Below are positions 1 to 12,300 of a DNA stretch of 64,000 nucleotides, piece after piece; positions within the stretch are counted from its first letter, which is position 1; every line of letters starts with the position of its first letter. The notes beneath the pieces were generated by a model. That model made no database searches. It was not told the DNA's origin and was given only the letters and a program-made list of their open reading frames with translations. Both the position numbers and the translations under genes were made by a program. Origin of the DNA: Burhinus oedicnemus (Eukaryota > Chordata > Aves > Charadriiformes > Burhinidae); assembly GCA_008921705.1 (NCBI GenBank), contig VFFE01007759.1, forward strand, positions 102,139-166,138, written 5' to 3'.

Positions 1-61
1 TTTTTTTTTTTTCTCCCTCTCTCTTTTTTTTTTTTCTCCCTCTCTCTTTTTTTTTTTTTTT
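1..61. repeat. Tandem polypyrimidine repeat, 23-nt period
   Basis: About 2.6 copies of a unit made of 12 T followed by CTCCCTCTCTC, ending in a longer T run. It lies in the NIN intron upstream of the first visible exon. It is a low-complexity tract and could be an assembly or polymerase-slippage hotspot. Confidence 0.85.
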
Positions 62-160
62 GGTAGAACCTTGCGAGTAGGACGTCTTCTGTTGTGCCAA
101 ATTGTTACCGCGGCGCTTTTGGCAATAGCAGATGTGATTTCTATCCCCTGCTGCTTGCAG

Positions 161-307
161 GTGCTTGAAGAGGTGCTCCATAACCTGGAGCAAGATGGCA
201 CCATGAGCGTAGAGGACTTCTTCTATGGCTTGTTTAAAAACGGAAAGTCACTGACACCCTCGGCGTCTACTCCGTACAGACAGCTGAAACGACACCTCTC
301 CATGCAG
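161..307 (+). CDS. NIN: NIN exon a: EF-hand-like segment
   Basis: 49 codons, phase 0 at both ends. The acceptor is CTGCTTGCAG at 151-160 and the donor is GTGAGA at 308. It encodes LEEVLHNLEQDGTMSVEDFF, an EF-hand-like loop in which the third loop position is Glu (mammals have Asp). The run after it, NGKSLTPSASTPYRQLKRHL, is near identical to mammalian ninein. Confidence 0.96.
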
Positions 308-3300
308 GTGAGAAACTGAGGTGGATCCTGGGGTAAAAACAGGAGGAAGGGGAGAAGTCCTTGGGCAAATTCCACCTTGCCTGCGTCCTCCTCTTCCCTC
401 CCCATTTGTCCCTGTGGTGGGCAGCCGTGGAGGTGGTGGCACTGAGCCGCCGCTCCCCTGCTCTGCCCTGCCGTGGAGCGGAGCGGAGCCAGGGATGTCC
501 TGGCGAGCACAGCAGCACCGTGGGCACCACTGCCTCCGCCCCCGAGCGAGAGCGATGGGGTGAAGGTGCTGCAGGCTTCCTCGGGAGGTGTCGGGGTGTG
601 TGGGGGATACAGCAGAAAACAGCCTCCTGGCAGAGGGGAGATGGTTCCCCTTGACAGTAGCGTGGCTTGGAGATGGCTCTGGCAAGCTGTGAAGTGCAGG
701 AAGTAAATGGTGTAAACTGGGTGCAGGGGGAAGCGGTGGCCGGGGGTGGGCTGGAGACTGTGGACATGCAGGTCCCACATCTCTAACTCTTAATTTTTTT
801 TTTTTCTGGGAGAGTTTGAAATCTGCTACCTACGTTTGCCTGGAAGCTGAGGGCTATGGCAAAAGCACCTGTGCATGTGCTCCCTGGGGGCTTTTTAGGG
901 GAGGTGACACTTGAAACCAAAAAGGGACAGTGGAAAACACTTTTGGTGGAGCATTGAGGACAGCTCTGAAACTGTTCCTCCTGGGATTTATTTTCAAGCC
1001 GAAGCGCCTGGTTGCGCTGTGGTGCCGTGAGGTCAGCAGCGGCACTCCTGCTGGCTATTTGCTTGGCAGTAAGGAAAAGCAGACCTTAATCCTTAATCTC
1101 CAGAGTCCCGTTAGCGAAATTACATTTATAAGCCTTTCTCGTCGCGGGGTGGCCAGATGCCTGGCTCTGCCCGTGCCCCGTCGCACCCTCTCCCTTCTCC
1201 CGGCAGTCCTTCGATGAAAGCGGGAGGCGCACGACCACCCCCTCGGCCATGCCCAGCACCGTCGGCTTCTGCCTCTTCTCCAGCCTGGATGACGGGATGG
1301 GCTACGGCTGCGTGGAGGGTGTCCTCGACTGCTGGCACCAGGAGGGCATAGAGAACAGCCAGGAGATCCTGAAGGTAACCAGCAGCTCTGCCTCACCCCT
1401 TTTATTTGCTTTATTTTTATTTTTTTTTTCCCCAGGGTGGGATGCTGGACTGTTGCTGGATTATCTTTTTTCCCCCCCTTTAAACTTCTCAGTGCTACTG
1501 ATAAGAGTCTAACAGTTCTGGGAAATTTCCAATAATTTCCTTTATTGAAATGACGGTGCATCCCAGAGAGCTAGAAGTTAATGATAAAAACGTAATGTGA
1601 CTTCCAGCTTAGCTCGAAGAGGTCACCTATATTTGTAGAAAGCAATTTAATTCCTTTACCTCACCGAATAGCTGCACCCGCAAACCTTTTAGCACTGAGA
1701 TGTCCTGAATTATTGCTCGGGCTGAGGTGGAGAACAGCACTTGAAACCCTCCCCGGTAATTAGTGTTTTATTAGAGAGAGTAAAAGGCTAATGGGGGTTG
1801 CAAATCAGATACCTGAAGTAAACCCCATCCCTGGCGATCTCGCTAGAAGCTGTGCATGGGAGAAGATAATTTCATGTGTCTATCCTGAGACCATCCCTGG
1901 GTTCCCGGCAGCGATGATGGCAAACTTCTCTTGGCATTTAATTGTGGATTTTGACCATCCAGGCTGTCGTAAACACTTGACCCAAAACTCTGCTGTTGCT
2001 CTCGGGCAGTAAAACCCACTTGTAGCCTGAGCTCGTGCGGACCAGCTTGATAACCTGGTACTGCTTTTACCAGACGTGCGTGGTACCCCTTTGCCTCCTC
2101 TTCTCCTTGTTGTCCTTAGCTCGTAGCTTGCTTTGTTACCGGTGTCACCGGGGTGGTTTCTCCAGCGTTTGCAGTGTTTCAGCCCCACCGCTAGCTCTGC
2201 TGTGCTCCGGCCGAGTCAGGTCGAAGGCAATGACAAGCAGTCGCTGATGATAACTTACTTTCGAAGAGGTGGGATCCTTGCTGGCAAACACCCCCTACAA
2301 GGCTGCTTCCCGGTCGTCTCCATTGCAAGAGCTGGTTTTGGTTATCTCCAGCCACTTTCTTGCAGCATCTGACTATGTAAAAAGGCCGGTGTGGTTAGGT
2401 CCCGCAGAGAATTAATACTTTTAATCAGGCGTGGGCTTAATTTCCTGTTGGTCTTGCAGCACAAGCAGGACATTTTCCATCTCCGCAGCTGGCAGCGGCT
2501 CTTCCACGTAGGAAGGTGGCAGAGATGTCTGGTTTATCGCCCCAAAGGCGTTTGTGACAGATTAATCGGGAAGCAAAGACCTTTTCTGAGCCTCCTCATT
2601 TCATTCTGTCACTTCATGTAAAAACGTCTCCAGGCTCCTGCAGGGCGGGAAAGCTCGTTCTGCTCTAACGATGCGGTGTTTTTGCAGGCTTTGGATTTCA
2701 GCTTGGATGGGAAGGTGAACTTGACAGAGCTGACGCTGGCGCTAGAAAATGAGCTTTTAATAACCAAGAACGGAGTCCACCAGGCAGCCCTGGCGAGCTT
2801 CAAAACGGAGATCAGGCACTTGCTGTAAGTCACCAGCGTCGCCGCCTCTGCTGCTTCCTCACTGCCCTCTCCGTCTGGCCAAGCCGGAGCTTAAGCAGCA
2901 GCTGATTAACGGTGGTTCATAGCACTTCTCCGAGGGGTATCGGTGGGGTGCTGCCGTTTCGCTGGAAGGTTAGGTTCTCCGTTAGCTTGGTCAGAAACTT
3001 GCGACTCTCACATTTTTTGCACGGGTAAAACACTCAAACCCAAGTATTGCAGAAAAATATACTTTAAAAATAAATAAATAAAAATCAAAGTGGCAGGCTC
3101 TTTCCAGCCTCGCTCCGCAGTCTGGGAATGGTCACCGCAATCTGCAGCGGTCATTGATGGCCAAGGAATGCAAAACTTAAGACAGAGGCTGGTGTAATTT
3201 GGTAAAGCAGTACCTTTATTCCTAACTGATTTCTTGCAGTGGTGTTCCGTGGGTTTTGCCGTGTGACAGAAGTGTGGGTGAGGTACAAAACCCCCATGCA

Positions 3301-6300
3301 CCCCCACTTTTTTTTCATTTGAAAGTCAACATAGTTTGACTCTGCACTGGACGTGCCATGCAAGCTGCTCTACTGAGAGCGTGTAAGAGATGGGAAACAT
3401 TTCCCTGTGTGTATATTTATTAATTTATAAATTATACACGTGTACTACTGACGCCCAAAGATTTCTTCCCACACGCCAATGGACCATCTTGTCTGCCCCA
3501 CTTTGGAGACCCCTGCTCCAAGCGTTGCACCCTCAGTTTCGCATTGGTTCGTTCCTGTTGTGTGACTGTTGCATCCCTCTGCCACGTGCACAAGCTCCAG
3601 TTGTTAGTGGTGGTTTGTTTGTACTGTAAATCTTTGAATAGTTTAGATATTTTATCAGCTTACGCATCCACCTCCGTGCAGTACCGTAGATGACTTTTGT
3701 TGGTCATTAAGACTGCACGTGTCCTGTCACCTATCAGCTTAGCGCTCGTACTTGCAAGCCGCCTGTTTCACTTGTATGGCTACAAGATGAGGCTTCCCAT
3801 GGTTTGTGTCTACATGTCTAAATACCTTTTTACATTCACGCGGTGGAAAGATTTGTTATTTGGTTCCCATCAAGAAAGCTGCTCAATGTAAGAGATCCTA
3901 CCAGACTGGACGTAGTATAAGAATGAAGTGGTAAAAGCAATAAAATGATGAGAACAAGTAAATGGGGCAGAAAGTGGCCTGGCAAAATGCAATTTGGGGG
4001 GCTAGACCACAGCTGAGGAGCTCAAGTGTTGAGGTCTCAGGACCCATGGGCATATCAAGACACATCCAGAGCTATGTGTGCAAGTTCCTGGCTGGTGAGT
4101 AAGTGCAGTTGATAAGACCCTTGGAGAGCTTTCTGAGCTCTTCTTCTCTGACCAGCCTCTCGCAAGTACCTTCTTTGGGGGAGCTGGGAGGGGTGACCTA
4201 ATCCAAGCCGGCTGTTCTTACCCTAGGGAGAGGGTTGACCAAGTGGCCAGAGAGAAAGAGAAGCTGCGGTCGGACTTGGAAAAAGCCGAAAAGCTGAAAT
4301 CCCTGATGGCCTCCGAAGTGGATGACCACCACGCTGCGATTGAGCGCCGGAACGAGTACAACCTCAGGTACGGTGTCCCGGTTCACGCCCCCCATCCTCT
4401 TCGGCATCACTGCCGCAGTATTGCAGGGACTCGGTGACGGAGGTAGTGGCTTTGTGCCTGCTGATTGCCACCAAGCTTCACTTGCAGCGGCATCTGCCAC
4501 CTGCTGCTTCTTATGAGCTCTTCTTCCTCCGATGCCTTCATAGGAAGCTGGATGAGGAGTACAAGGAACGAATTGCAGCTCTAAAGAATGAGCTCCGGAG
4601 GGAGCGGGAACAAATCCTGCAGCAGGCTAATAAACAGCGACTGGAGCTGGAGCAGGAGATAGAAAAGCTGAAAACCGATGAGAACTACATCCGGGACCGC
4701 CTGGCCCTTTCCCTGAAGGTAACGGGGACTCGGTGCAGTCGGCATTTCCCCCCAAAAGGCAAGGATGCCCAGAAGTGGGAAGCAACGTAGTCCTTGTTGG
4801 AGAGGACAACAGTGCGTGTTGAGCTAGCTGAAATTAATTTCAGCAGCAAGATAGAAGCATGTCCATGAGAATTGGTTTTTAGGTCACCTTGATAGGTTAC
4901 TCCTTGGATTCATAAGGCTCCAGTTCAAACCTCTGCTGCCATCAAGTGCAGAGAGCGTGTGTGTGTTTACGGCTATCGGGTGGGCTGTCTGCCTTGCTGG
5001 CTGTAGGGCTCTCCAGCCAAGAGATAATACATCTTGACAAAGTTTAAAATATTGCTTTAAAAACAAAAAGACCCCTCTAAAGCAAGCTTGCTTTTATGGC
5101 TTTTGATAATTTATCTGCTGCCTAATGCAATGGTATCACTCACCCATGACCCCACAGATTCACATCCTTTTCCTAGATAATTTCTTTTTTTTTTTTTTTG
5201 GAGAACACTTAAGTCACAGCTCTTCTTATCTGACCTGACCGCTGCCTTACCATGTAATTAACTTTCGCTCAGTTTAAAAAAACAAAAAAAAAACTAACAA
5301 AAAAACCCAAAAACAAAAATAAAAGTGGTAGTGCTGTTGCGTGACAAATGACATCAAAACTGCTGACAGTGGGAGGGAGCTAATATGCTCTTACAGATGG
5401 TCAGGCGAGCAGCTTTTGAAGGGGGTGGCTGTCCTGTGGCCATCAGGAAAATTGTAAAATACTCCTTCTGAAGCAGCCAGCTGGAAGGCGAGAGGAGCGC
5501 AGGGTTTGTGAGCCGGCTGCGGGTCTGGTGTCCACAGTCGCTCTTTGGCTGTGGCAAGAGGGGTCGTGTGTGTGTGTGGATTCAAAATTCCCGTCTTCAG
5601 CTGAAGCTTGTAACAGTGTCGTGCTCCGACTTGACTGGGAGATTAGTCTTTTCTAATGAGTTACCATGTGCTAATGTTTTCCTTCTCCGAATGCTGAGGC
5701 TGTCGGGGGGGTTTTTGTTTGGTCCAGGAAAACAGCCGCCTGGAAAGCGAGCTATTGGAAACGGGAGAAAAACTGGTCGAGTATGAAAGTTTGGCAAGCA
5801 AACTGCAGAGGAACTTGGAAAACGTCCTGGCTGAGAAGGTAAAGCCTCCTCTTCCCAGTATGCTTCCAGAATTGGATCGCTTTTCAGTTACTACACTCGA
5901 GCTGCCAATTTAAGTAATAGCCAGAGGCTCTCGGGGTCCCTATCCAGATGTGACCGAGGCACAGCCTACCTTCTTGACATGGCCTGCCTGCCTGACTTCC
6001 AGTTAAGGAAATTAAAGATACTCCACCTTAACTGTATTTTTATACTAATTAACAGCGGGGAGCCTTACAGTGAAGCAATCATCCCATGGATCTGCAGGGA
6101 TTTTTTTTTTTTCCCCCAGCACAATTTTAGATAGACCATGCCGGTCCTTCCTAGGGAAGGCAATACACGAGGTGTTAGGTGTTACCTGGCATCTCTGCTG
6201 AACTTAGGTGAAAATCGAGATGAACAGCTGATCATGGTTGTATTACAATAAACTCATCAGAACATCAGCTTCTCCAAAGGCATTTCAGTGCATGTGCATC

Positions 6301-9300
6301 TATAGACAAAGGCTCGTATACTGGGATTCTCACCCAGCACCTATTTTCCAGACTTCTTTAAAGTTGAGATTATTTATCAAACCGAGACGTGCATCTGCTC
6401 AGCTAGAAAGCTGTGGTCTGACATCAAAGTTGGCATGAGAGCTATGGTGAGACAGCAGCTAGTATTTGTTAGGGACGTCGCTCATTGTCCCCTACCAGCA
6501 GGGAAACGGAGCATCTGTATCTAAAAGAAATAAAAACACAGGGCGCAGGCTGCAGGGCTGCTTGCGAATGGCAGCCAGGCTGTGATGAGCTGGGCTATTT
6601 GGTGGAAGAGTAACTGGATTCCGTTCATGCTCTTTCAGTTTGGTGACCTGGATCCCAGCAGCGCGGAGTTTTTCCTGCAGGAGGAGAGACTGGCGCAGAT
6701 GCGGAGCGAGTACGAGCGGCAGTGCAGAGTAAGTGGAGCCCAGGGCTGGAGAGCCAGCGCCCATCACCGAGAACACCCTTAACTGCAAACAGCAGCCCAG
6801 AGCAGCGATATAATGCTGCTGGTTTTTTTTTTTTTTTCCTGCGTAATGGCTTTTTTACATTAATCCAAGTTGTTGGCGGGTGGAAAGCTCCGGCCACAGA
6901 GGCAACCGGCCGAGCTAAGAGGATGAGGTGCCACCAAGGGTGGGCTGGGGTAGGGTCGATGGAGCCTCCTTCCTTCCCCAGCTGTACATCGGGCTCAGCT
7001 CCTTGTGCGCTTGTGCCCTAGCGGGTTTTTTGGTTCGTGAAATAAACTTTGCCCTAATTTGAATTCAGAGTTGCAGGAACTGACAGCAGAAATAAGACAG
7101 AGGCGAGTTTTGGTGGTTTCCAAAACAGTAGTATTTGCTTACGATAACACTGAAAATCTAAAGCTTGTCTTTTCCTCCCCAAATCTGGTATGGCTGAAAT
7201 ACTTCAAGGTGGGCTCCCGAGTATCTGTTTACATCTCTACTTTCTGATGACTGCTATGGTTACGAGCATCCGGCTCATCTGTTCTGTATGATTCTTTTCA
7301 GTCAATAAAGGACTACCTTGGCAAAAGGCTCTCTCATCCGAAACAGCACGGTAGCTCCCTTAGGAAGTGGCAGTTTAAAAGCAAAAAATTTTCTACAAAT
7401 ATTTGCTGGATTGGTGGTACTTGATAATGAGTTGCTTGAATATGCAATTGCTTTTTTTTTAATTTGAGTACTGTCACATATTGAATCAGTATTCAAGGTT
7501 CACTTTCTGAACCACTGAAATCTGCAGAATTGTGTGTTTACACATTCAGGGATTCATTTTCCTCAATAAACGCTGTTCGTTGAGCTTGAGCGCACGGCAG
7601 TTGGCACAAACACTCGGGATATTCTGCTGGCAAGTGGGCAGAAGTACCAGATGGTAAATGCAGTAATGAGGATATCTCTTTCCTAATTTGATCTTTTGCT
7701 TCTGATTTGATTTTTTTTTTTTTCAAGTAGACGGTGTTTGAGGAGGTATTTCTTGACTGTTCGAAAATGTTCCTAAGCTGCTGTTTAAAAAAGGTCATAG
7801 GAAGAAGGAATAAAGTGAAAGGTCCTGGAGCATGATACGCTTTAGAGGCAGAATATTTACAGGCTCTCAGTCTGAAGAAGGTTCTGCTCCTTCAGTAACA
7901 AACACCTCGGTTACTTGCACAGGGTGGAAGCTGGAGAAGAGGGTTGTTTTGTGGATGGAAGGATGACTAACTGCGGCATGATGGCAGGATTATTGACAAG
8001 GCTTTGCCTACTGTAATTCCCTCCTGAATGCCTCATCGTGGGAGTCTGGTGATGTACAGATGCTCAGCTGCCTTGGTTGCTTTCACTCAGGTTTCTTTTC
8101 CCCTCCCCTCTCAGGAGCTGCAGGACCAGGTAGATGAGCTGCACTCGGAGCTGGAGGAGTACCGTGCCCAAGGCAAAGCGCTCAGGCCTTCGCTGAAAAA
8201 TTCCCTGTCGGAAGAGTTTGACATTGATATGAAAACTCACGGCAATAGTGGTATTGAGCCTGACCAAGGTAAAGCACATCTCCTATATGACCAGCTTCTG
8301 TGCTGCAGGTGTTTGTGATAACATCTTAGAGGCAATTACGTAAAAAAACCCAACTTTCCCAAACCTTCACAGTGAGACTCAAACACCAGCTCCGTTTTGC
8401 TACTTAACATTCAGTGGAATACGGCTGCTGTACTGTATTCAAAGCTGAAATTAATGTTTGCAGTTTCTTGTCTGTGTGTGTGATGGGAATCTGAGAGCTG
8501 CAAGTAGCTGCCTAAACAAATTTAAATTGATGAAATTACTCTGTTGAGAATGTATCTCTCTGGGCTTCAGGAAGATGTATATAATTACTATTTTCAAAGG
8601 ACTTGGTTCAGAAGACTGCAACCCATTAAATATGAGCATAGAGGCAGAAATGGCTATCGAACAAATGAAGGAGCAACATCACAGGGATCTACATCACCTC
8701 AAACAGGAGCTTGAAGACACAGTAAGCTATTTTAACTTTTAAAACAAACCTTCAACATTTTCCAACCTCTTCGTAAAGTTGGAACGGTCTTGAAGAAGGA
8801 CTTTTCCTGGTCAAATTATAACCTTTCTGTGAATCTGAGCCTCTACCTTCCCTGCTCCTTTTGCATGTTGCTGTGGGATGGGAGAGGTGCAGGAGAGGAC
8901 TGAAAGCTGCAGTAGACCCTCACGCCGCCCACCAGCAAGCGAGAGAGCAGTGAGCCTTCCCCAGGCAGTACTGCATTTCCCGTCTTGAAAGCTTGCTGCA
9001 TCTGAATTAGCCACCTCATTCCCGCTGGCATGGGATAATTGTGGGTTAGAAAGGCTGCTGGCAGGGGTCCGCGTTGCTAAATGCTGTGCTTGTGCAGTCT
9101 GGTGGCATTGGAACGTGATCTGTGCTGTGGGAGCATGGAAACTGCTGTTGTTATACCTGTGCTACTGAAAATGGGCAGTCAGCTCCCCATTTTCTGGGTG
9201 TCCATCTGCAGATTAATCTTGCCACAAGTGCAGAAGTATCTCCTTGGCTCTACATGGAGAAAGCCTGGGTCTGGATGGGCTAATGAGGCCAGGGCAGCTC

Positions 9301-12300
9301 CGCTCCAGTGCTTATCTATGGTGCTAGGGCGAGCTGGCACAGTGCAACACCTACCGCCAGCCTACACTAGCATCTGCGTCAGGGTCATGGTGTTTCATAA
9401 AATCACAGAACGGTTAGAGTTGGAAGGGACCTTAAAATCATCCAGTTCCAACCCCCTGCCATGGGCAGGGACACCTCCCACTACACCAGGTTGCTCCAAG
9501 CCCCGTCCAACCTGGCCTTGAACACCTCCAGGGATGGGGCAGCCACAGCTTCCCTGGGCAACCTGGGCCAGGGTCTCACCACCCTCACAGTCAAGAATTT
9601 CTTCCCAATATCTCATCTAAAGCTGCCTTTTTTCAGTGTAAAACCATTCCCCCTCGTCCCATGGCTCTGCTCCCTAGTCCAGAGTCCCTCCCCATCTTTC
9701 CTGTAGCCCCTTTGGGGACTGGAAGGGGCTCTAAGGTCTCCCCGGAGCCTTCTCTTCTCCAGGCTGAACAACCCCAACTCTCTCAGCCTGTCCTCACAGC
9801 AGAGGGACTCCAGTCCTTGGATCATCTTTGTGGCCTCCTCTGGACCTGCTCCAACAGGTCCATGTCCTTCTGCTGTTGGTGTCCCCAGCGCTGGAGGCAG
9901 CACTGCAGGGGGGTCTCCCCAGAGCGGAGCAGAGAGGCAGAATCCCCTCCCTGGCCCTGCTGCCCACGCTGCTGGGGATGCAGCCCGGGATGTGGGTGGC
10001 TTTCTGGGCTGCAAGCGCACATTGCCGGCTCATGTTGAGCTTCTCATCCACCAACACCCCCAAGTCCCTCTCCTCAGGGCTGCTCTCCATCCATTCCCCA
10101 CCCAGCCTGGATTTGTGCATGGGATTGCCCTGACCCACGTGCGGGACCTTGCACTTGGCCTTCAAAGCTGGTGAGACCTGCCCTGCTCAGCAGCTGAGGT
10201 GCACTGGTGTAGAGACGGCCATGGCTCTCTTCTGCAGGAGTTGGTTCAGGACCAAAAGTCAGGGGTCCTGTCAGGCTTCTACTGCATCTGTCAGACCAGT
10301 GCCCACTTCCAGCTGAGAGATGGCTCTATAATTATAGTTGTTATAGAACTATAATCTATTCATTCCATGTATGGCATAACACAGGTATGCTGAAACTGTG
10401 TTGTGACGCAGCTGGGATGGGAGTGGCAAAAGGGGATTGATAAAATATTACCCCAAAATCATTACTTTTCCTTAACAGTTTGTCCCATGTCAGCTGGGGG
10501 CGGGGGGGGGAACAACCAAAACCAAACAAACCCAGCCCAAAACCACCCCAGCCTTTTTAAAAGGAAAGGCCTCATCTGCCTTTTAATTTGGGGAAGGTTT
10601 TGAAAAAGTAATTAGTGAAACAAAAAAAGATTCCACTTGCAATTTGCAAAACCGACTTGGGACTTAAAATTTGTTAGCGGCTTCTCTTTTCACAAATTCG
10701 CTTAATGGGAAAAGCGTGGATTTCACTGGCTTCTCCATAATAATCATCACTATCCCAGTAAGCAATTAAGCTGAGCACTTGAGCATTCTTTACAAGGGAA
10801 ATCAATATGAGATGCTAATGTGTAAACCAGAGCATTCTGTAGAATATATGGAAATATATAATACAGAAATGTTGAGAAAACTTCTCTGTAGAACACTAAC
10901 CCATCCAATCTGTTTTCCTTTTTGTAGGTGAGCCATTATGAAAAGCAGCTAGATGAGACAAAAATCCACTGTGAAAAGGTGCAGGAGGATATGAGGAAGA
11001 AGTACACTGAAGAGATGCATGTCATGGAAAAGCAAATAACTGGCCTTAAAAATCAAATTGCAGAACTGCAAGGAGAGGCAGCAGTGCTCAGAGAACAGCA
11101 AGAACAGCTTGACCGTAAATATAATGATGAGAAAAACAAATTAAAGCTGAGTTTCGATGAGGAAAAAGCCAATCTGCAAGAACTATTGAGGCAGGAGCAC
11201 GAAGAAGACGTTAGAGCTAGACTGGAGCAGGTAAACGAGAAGTTTAGTCAAGAACGGGAAGAACTGATTCAAAATGGTGTCTGGGTGGAAGAAAAGATGA
11301 GAGTTTTAGCGCAGACACTGCAGGAAGAGAAGGGAGAGCTGGAACGTGGCTTTCATGAGCAGCTGAAAAGGATGGCGGAGGTGCATGCCCTGGAGAAGGA
11401 AGAGCTCCAACAAGAGCTGCTGAGGAAGCACGAGCAGGACCTGGAGGAGGAAAGGTGAGTGTCACCGCCGGCGGGGACGGTAGTGGTGCGCGCTGACCTT
11501 GATGGCTTGGCGTGGTGACCAAGGTGAACCTCGTGCAGAAATGACTCTCGAGGCTCATGTCCAGTGTACTAATGGTACAGCGCTGTTACCCGTTTTATTC
11601 CAGAACGCTGGGCTGCTAGCCAGGGGCTTTTTCTTCTGACCTTTCTCAAGCAGATATTTATATTGATTTTTAGCTCACCCGGAGGCAACAAGAGTGTTAA
11701 AGCATAACCTAGATGTGATTAAGTTGAGCTCTGTTCAGGATCCCTGTGCTTTACAAATTCCTGCTTTGTACTTTTAAAGCATTTGGGTTTTCAGAGTTCT
11801 TTCCCGAAGAACTTAAAGGGATGGCTGGTAAATGCTTTTAGCCAGAATCGAGCGTCAAAAGAAACTGAAATTGTCCTGGGGTGACAGGGAGAGATGGGAG
11901 TAAGAACATCTGCCCCCACAGATCTGATCACAAGAATAGAAGGGCATATATTGTACACGAAAGCTTTTCTGAGGACATCTCATGAGTTATACTTTCCAAG
12001 GCAATTAGACTTTTATTTTTGAAGTTCCAACAAATTGCCTCAAATTTAACTTTGGCTCTCGGAAACACCCATCAAATAGTACTTCATCTAAAACTCAGTG
12101 AAAAAGTAATTTTTCAGCTTGTTTTATTCAGCCTAAAAAGCCATTTGAATCTCTTACTGAGCTAGCCCAGAGTTTAGTAATATATTATGTTAACCATGTT
12201 TAGGACAAAAATGGAAAGTGACTATAACAGAAGAGCATCTCATGCAGAAACTCAATTTTCTGTCGACACACAAACGCTTGTGAATAAATATGAAGAAACA

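Larger units (their letters stand above)
308..8599. other. NIN introns between exons a and i
   Basis: Introns of about 0.2-1.4 kb: 308-1206, 1375-2687, 2825-4226, 4368-4543, 4719-5727, 5839-6638, 6729-8114 and 8269-8599. I see short A- and T-runs and moderately GC-rich DNA, but no recognisable transposon, RNA gene or extra exon. Confidence 0.7.

Noticed and set aside
248..780. Long overlapping reading frames on the minus strand
   Set aside because: They lie in GC-rich intron opposite NIN, are low-complexity Pro/Arg/Ser-rich, and match no family I know.
7066..7110. Coiled-coil-like ELQELTAEIRQR reading in a NIN intron, resembling the start of the next real exon
   Set aside because: Using the acceptor ending at 7068, the phase-0 reading hits TGA within five codons, and no suitable donor gives an in-phase exon.
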